Below are positions 62,121 through 64,000 of a stretch of 64,000 nt of DNA, one piece after another. Where the stretch lies: contig NZ_FNFE01000007.1 in the NCBI RefSeq assembly GCF_900100335.1, positions 229,392 through 293,391 of the forward strand. Reading direction: 5' to 3'. The position numbers were made by a program, and so were the translations under genes. A model generated the notes under the pieces. That model ran no database searches. It saw only the letters and a program-made list of their open reading frames with translations, and was not told the DNA's origin. Numbering within the stretch: the stretch's first letter is position 1; every line of letters begins with the position of its first letter. Source of the stretch: Natronorubrum texcoconense. GTDB taxonomy: Archaea; Halobacteriota; Halobacteria; Halobacteriales; Natrialbaceae.

Positions 62121-62816
62121 ATGACCGACAATCGGCCCGGCGATCGGAGCGCCAATCGTCGTGACAGCGGTCGATCGATCCCGACGGACCGAGAGTCCCC
62201 CGTCGGTGCACCAGTTATCCGGGGCGACGAATCGGTCACTGGAACGCGCGCCCGCGAGGCCGTGCAGTTCGATCCTGACGATCCCGGCAGTCTCGCCGAC
62301 GCCGCCGAAATCGTCCGTCAGTTCGCCGCTGGCTCGACGAACGACGACCACCTCTACATGCTCCGCGGCGCCGCCGCCTGTGCCGCACTCGTCCGCGGCG
62401 AAGGCTCCTACAAGGCTGCCGCGGAGCGGGCCGGCGGCGACGCAACTGTCTCCTTCATTCGAAAGTGGGCTCGCGTCCACGATCTCCCCCGCTCGGTCCG
62501 CAAACAGGTCGCACTTGGCCGTATCGCGCCGACTGCAGCCAAGCACATCGCTCGCGTCGGCGGCGAGGCCAGACTCTTGCTCGCGTGGGCCGCACTCGAC
62601 GGCGACCTCACCGTCCGCGAGGTTCGCAGCGTCGCGAGCGCTGTCAACGACGATATCCCGATCGAGCAGGCGTTGATCGATCAGAACGTCACGCTCGGCC
62701 AACTCGAACTGACGCTCACTCCGAATACCTATCGTGATCTCCGGCGTCGCGCCTCGATCGACGGCGTCGAACCCGGAACCATCGTTAGCGAGGCACTCGA
62801 AGACTACTTCGAATAG
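62121..62816 (+). CDS. DUF7119 family protein
   Basis: 231 residues. The first 35 are polar; then RAREAVQFDPDDPGSLADAAEIVRQFAAGSTND, GAAACAALVRGEGSYKAAAERAGGDATVSFIRKWARVHDLPRSVRKQVALGRIAPTAAKHIARV, which is a helix-turn-helix-like, ParB-HTH-like block, and a C-terminal helical segment (NTYRDLRRRASIDGVEPGTIVSEALEDYF). I associate this with DUF7119 of haloarchaea. Probably DNA-binding; no target known. Confidence 0.8.
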   Translation: MTDNRPGDRSANRRDSGRSIPTDRESPVGAPVIRGDESVTGTRAREAVQFDPDDPGSLADAAEIVRQFAAGSTNDDHLYMLRGAAACAALVRGEGSYKAAAERAGGDATVSFIRKWARVHDLPRSVRKQVALGRIAPTAAKHIARVGGEARLLLAWAALDGDLTVREVRSVASAVNDDIPIEQALIDQNVTLGQLELTLTPNTYRDLRRRASIDGVEPGTIVSEALEDYFE

Positions 62817-62926
62817 TGTTCGGACGAGACTGTGCGTCAATTTGTCGTGAAAAATACCACCAGGACGACCACTGCCTGATGCAGAAAGAAACGTTTAACC
62901 ATCACTCTCCGGAAGTAGCAACTACG

Positions 62927-63000
<74 letters not shown>

Positions 63001-63516
63001 TGTAACGAACCGATGAGCGCAGCGAATCGGTGAGTGAACCGGCAGGCACGATTTGAACGCAGGGAGAGCGCAGTCTCGCGAACGGAGTGAGCGAGGAAGC
63101 GATCGACCGTGTGTTCAAATCGCGCCCAACCCGCTTCTGCCCCGAGAAATTATACGATGAGCAAAGCGGCTATCGCGATTTGAACCAAGCGAGTCGCAGC
63201 CCGCGCAGCGAGTAAAACGAGCGAGTAGGGCCGTCTCGGCGTCGTTCATAATCGCGCCCGGCTCTTCTGTTACGAAGTCACTCCTCGATCACTGACGCTA
63301 TCGATGACAGCGATTGGAACCTGGCAGTCGAACTTGAGCGACGTTCAAGAACTGTCCACGTAGAATCTCAGTTTACCGCAGGGACGTATCTGCCGTTCGT
63401 GAATTATTCAGTAAGAGGCTACGGGACGATTTGAACCGGAGAGACGTCGCTTCGCTCGTTCCAAGATTCAAATCCGCATTTTGGTACCAGTCGCTCACGG
63501 GTTGTTCGCGATAGAA
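63001..63516. repeat. tRNA-fragment-rich region between tRNA-Lys and tRNA-Cys
   Basis: Partial tRNA 3' ends recur here: gtgttcaaatcgcgccc at 63111-63127 is identical over 17 bases to the tRNA-Lys 3' part (62978-62994), and ttcataatcgcgcccggc at 63245-63262 nearly so. Inverted T-arm pieces (gatttgaac) stand at about 63050, 63180 and 63428. These are typical of repeated integration and excision at a tRNA gene. No integrase or other gene remains. Confidence 0.6.
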
Positions 63517-63592
63517 AGCCAAGGGCCGGATTTGAACCGGCGGTGGGCGGCTCTGCAGGCCGCTGCGTTCGGCCGGACTCTGCCACCTTGGC
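63517..63592 (-). tRNA. tRNA-Cys (anticodon GCA)
   Basis: 76 nt on the minus strand. Acceptor GCCAAGG pairs with CCTTGGC; anticodon stem GCGGC/GCCGC with loop CTGCAGA, anticodon GCA; T arm GCCGG-TTCAAAT-CCGGC; discriminator T, as usual for Cys. Follows the 5S rRNA in the usual haloarchaeal rrn order. Confidence 0.95.
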
Positions 63593-63673
63593 GCGTCTTG
63601 CTGTTGTCACTGCGTTCGTTTAAGCATAGCGGTACGGCACAATCGTTACTGAGCGACTGTGCCGTCTATACGC

Positions 63674-63710
63674 AAAAAACCCACAGAGCCAGCGCTGTGG
63701 CTCCGTGGGT
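63674..63710 (-). terminator. Stem-loop terminator after 5S rRNA
   Basis: Reading on the minus strand: acccac-g-gagcca then loop then tggctc-t-gtgggt, a 12-bp stem with one mismatch (63679-63710), followed by a run of six T (63679-63674). It should end the rRNA transcript between 5S and tRNA-Cys. A second perfect 9-bp hairpin, ggcgatccc...gggatcgcc, lies before it at 63720-63739. Confidence 0.7.
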
Positions 63711-63751
63711 AATGTGCGTGGCGATCCCGAGGGATCGCCGAGTATGAGTGA

Positions 63752-63871
63752 AGGCGGCGAATCGCATTTCCCAGAGGCTCGCGCACTCCAGTACTCCGCG
63801 ATACGCAGGTGAGCTTATCTTCCGTGTTCGGGATGGGTACGGGAGGAACCTCACCGCTCTGGCCGCCGTAA
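63752..63871 (-). rRNA. rrf: 5S ribosomal RNA
   Basis: About 120 nt on the minus strand. Starts ACGGCGGCCAGAGCGG, contains the conserved CCCGTACCCATCCCGAACACGG and GGAGTACTGGAGTGCGCG segments and ends CGCCGCC, pairing with the start. Boundaries are estimated from helix I pairing to within a few bases. Confidence 0.93.
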
Positions 63872-64000
63872 CGCCGATCAACGGATTCGAACCGTTGTAC
63901 CCGGAAGACTAGTGTCTTCCGGCCCTCGGACGTCCGCCCGAGCTACCGTAATCGGTGGTTACTGACCGTAATGTATGTGTAGTCCAGTTTGCGTCCGGAC
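63872..64000 (-). other. 23S-5S spacer with processing hairpins
   Basis: The 129 bp before the 5S rRNA on the minus strand should be the 23S-5S transcribed spacer; the 23S gene would begin beyond the right edge. A perfect 9-bp hairpin ccggaagac-tagt-gtcttccgg lies at 63901-63922, and a T-arm-like hairpin (caacgg...ccgttg) at 63879-63897. No full tRNA is present. Confidence 0.6.

Noticed and set aside
63879..63897. T-arm-like hairpin in the 23S-5S spacer as a tRNA
   Set aside because: Only one arm is present; no acceptor, D or anticodon arm can be built around it.

Overview
The window is GC-rich archaeal DNA from an extreme halophile. The evidence is strongly acidic proteins, Tat-type lipoproteins with a twin-arginine then an AGC lipobox, leaderless promoters (a TATA-like box 25-30 nt before ATG), a haloarchaeal archaellum locus, ribosomal protein S6e, aIF1, F420 genes and a 5S rRNA followed by tRNA-Cys. 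Gene content resembles the Natrinema/Haloterrigena/Natrialba side of the Halobacteria. That placement is a judgement from familiarity, not a computed one.

Layout. 1-3743: a divergent pair (Tat lipoprotein, possibly a phosphate-binding protein, and an AbrB-PhoU regulator), a winged-helix zinc-ribbon regulator, and DUF5787. 3763-3986: first copy of a structured non-coding repeat. 4067-10693: cupredoxin-like lipoprotein, histidine kinase, double KaiC-domain ATPase, MBL hydrolase, a degenerate nucleotidyltransferase, DUF2237, a PHP phosphoesterase and a VOC protein. 10797-17898: AAA ATPase with a His-rich tail, three UspA proteins, a GNAT, a DHH nuclease, MaoC, a BI-1-like membrane protein, DUF5807. 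18044-30777: archaellum locus, with a toxin-antitoxin pair and a duplicated DUF7500 gene (one copy broken by a TAG) beside three archaellins on the minus strand and arlCE-F-G-H-I-J-D on the plus strand, then a PadR-like regulator.

30890-36807: S6e, a Nudix protein, a GNAT, a D-2-hydroxyacid dehydrogenase, the second repeat copy, a Nudix-eIF2B-like fusion and a phosphodiesterase. 36899-43608: a relic of a hydantoinase A N-terminus, a ribbon-helix-helix regulator, then a tight four-gene cassette: an Nramp-fold transporter without the metal-binding motifs, HyuA, HyuB and an Asp/Glu racemase/maleate isomerase-like enzyme. This cassette is the best candidate for a coherent, poorly described catabolic system, probably for a cyclic amide. 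43829-53853: DoxX, cofE-mer (F420), zinc ribbon, cold shock protein, the MoxR-DUF58-transglutaminase operon, aIF1, rhodanese. 54085-62816: a Nudix hydrolase, a second PIN/AbrB pair with a clear operator, DUF5809/DUF5810, a RimI-like acetyltransferase, an SNF transporter with a small membrane partner, a DUF892 ferritin-like protein, DUF6360, a 48-residue small protein and DUF7119. 62927-64000: tRNA-Lys, a graveyard of tRNA fragments, then on the minus strand the end of an rRNA operon (5S, terminator, tRNA-Cys).

The other leading oddity is the pair of dispersed repeats at 3763-3986 and 34177-34447. Their ends are nearly identical, but their interiors carry different sequences that still fold as perfect hairpins, which is what one expects of a structured RNA or a non-autonomous mobile element.
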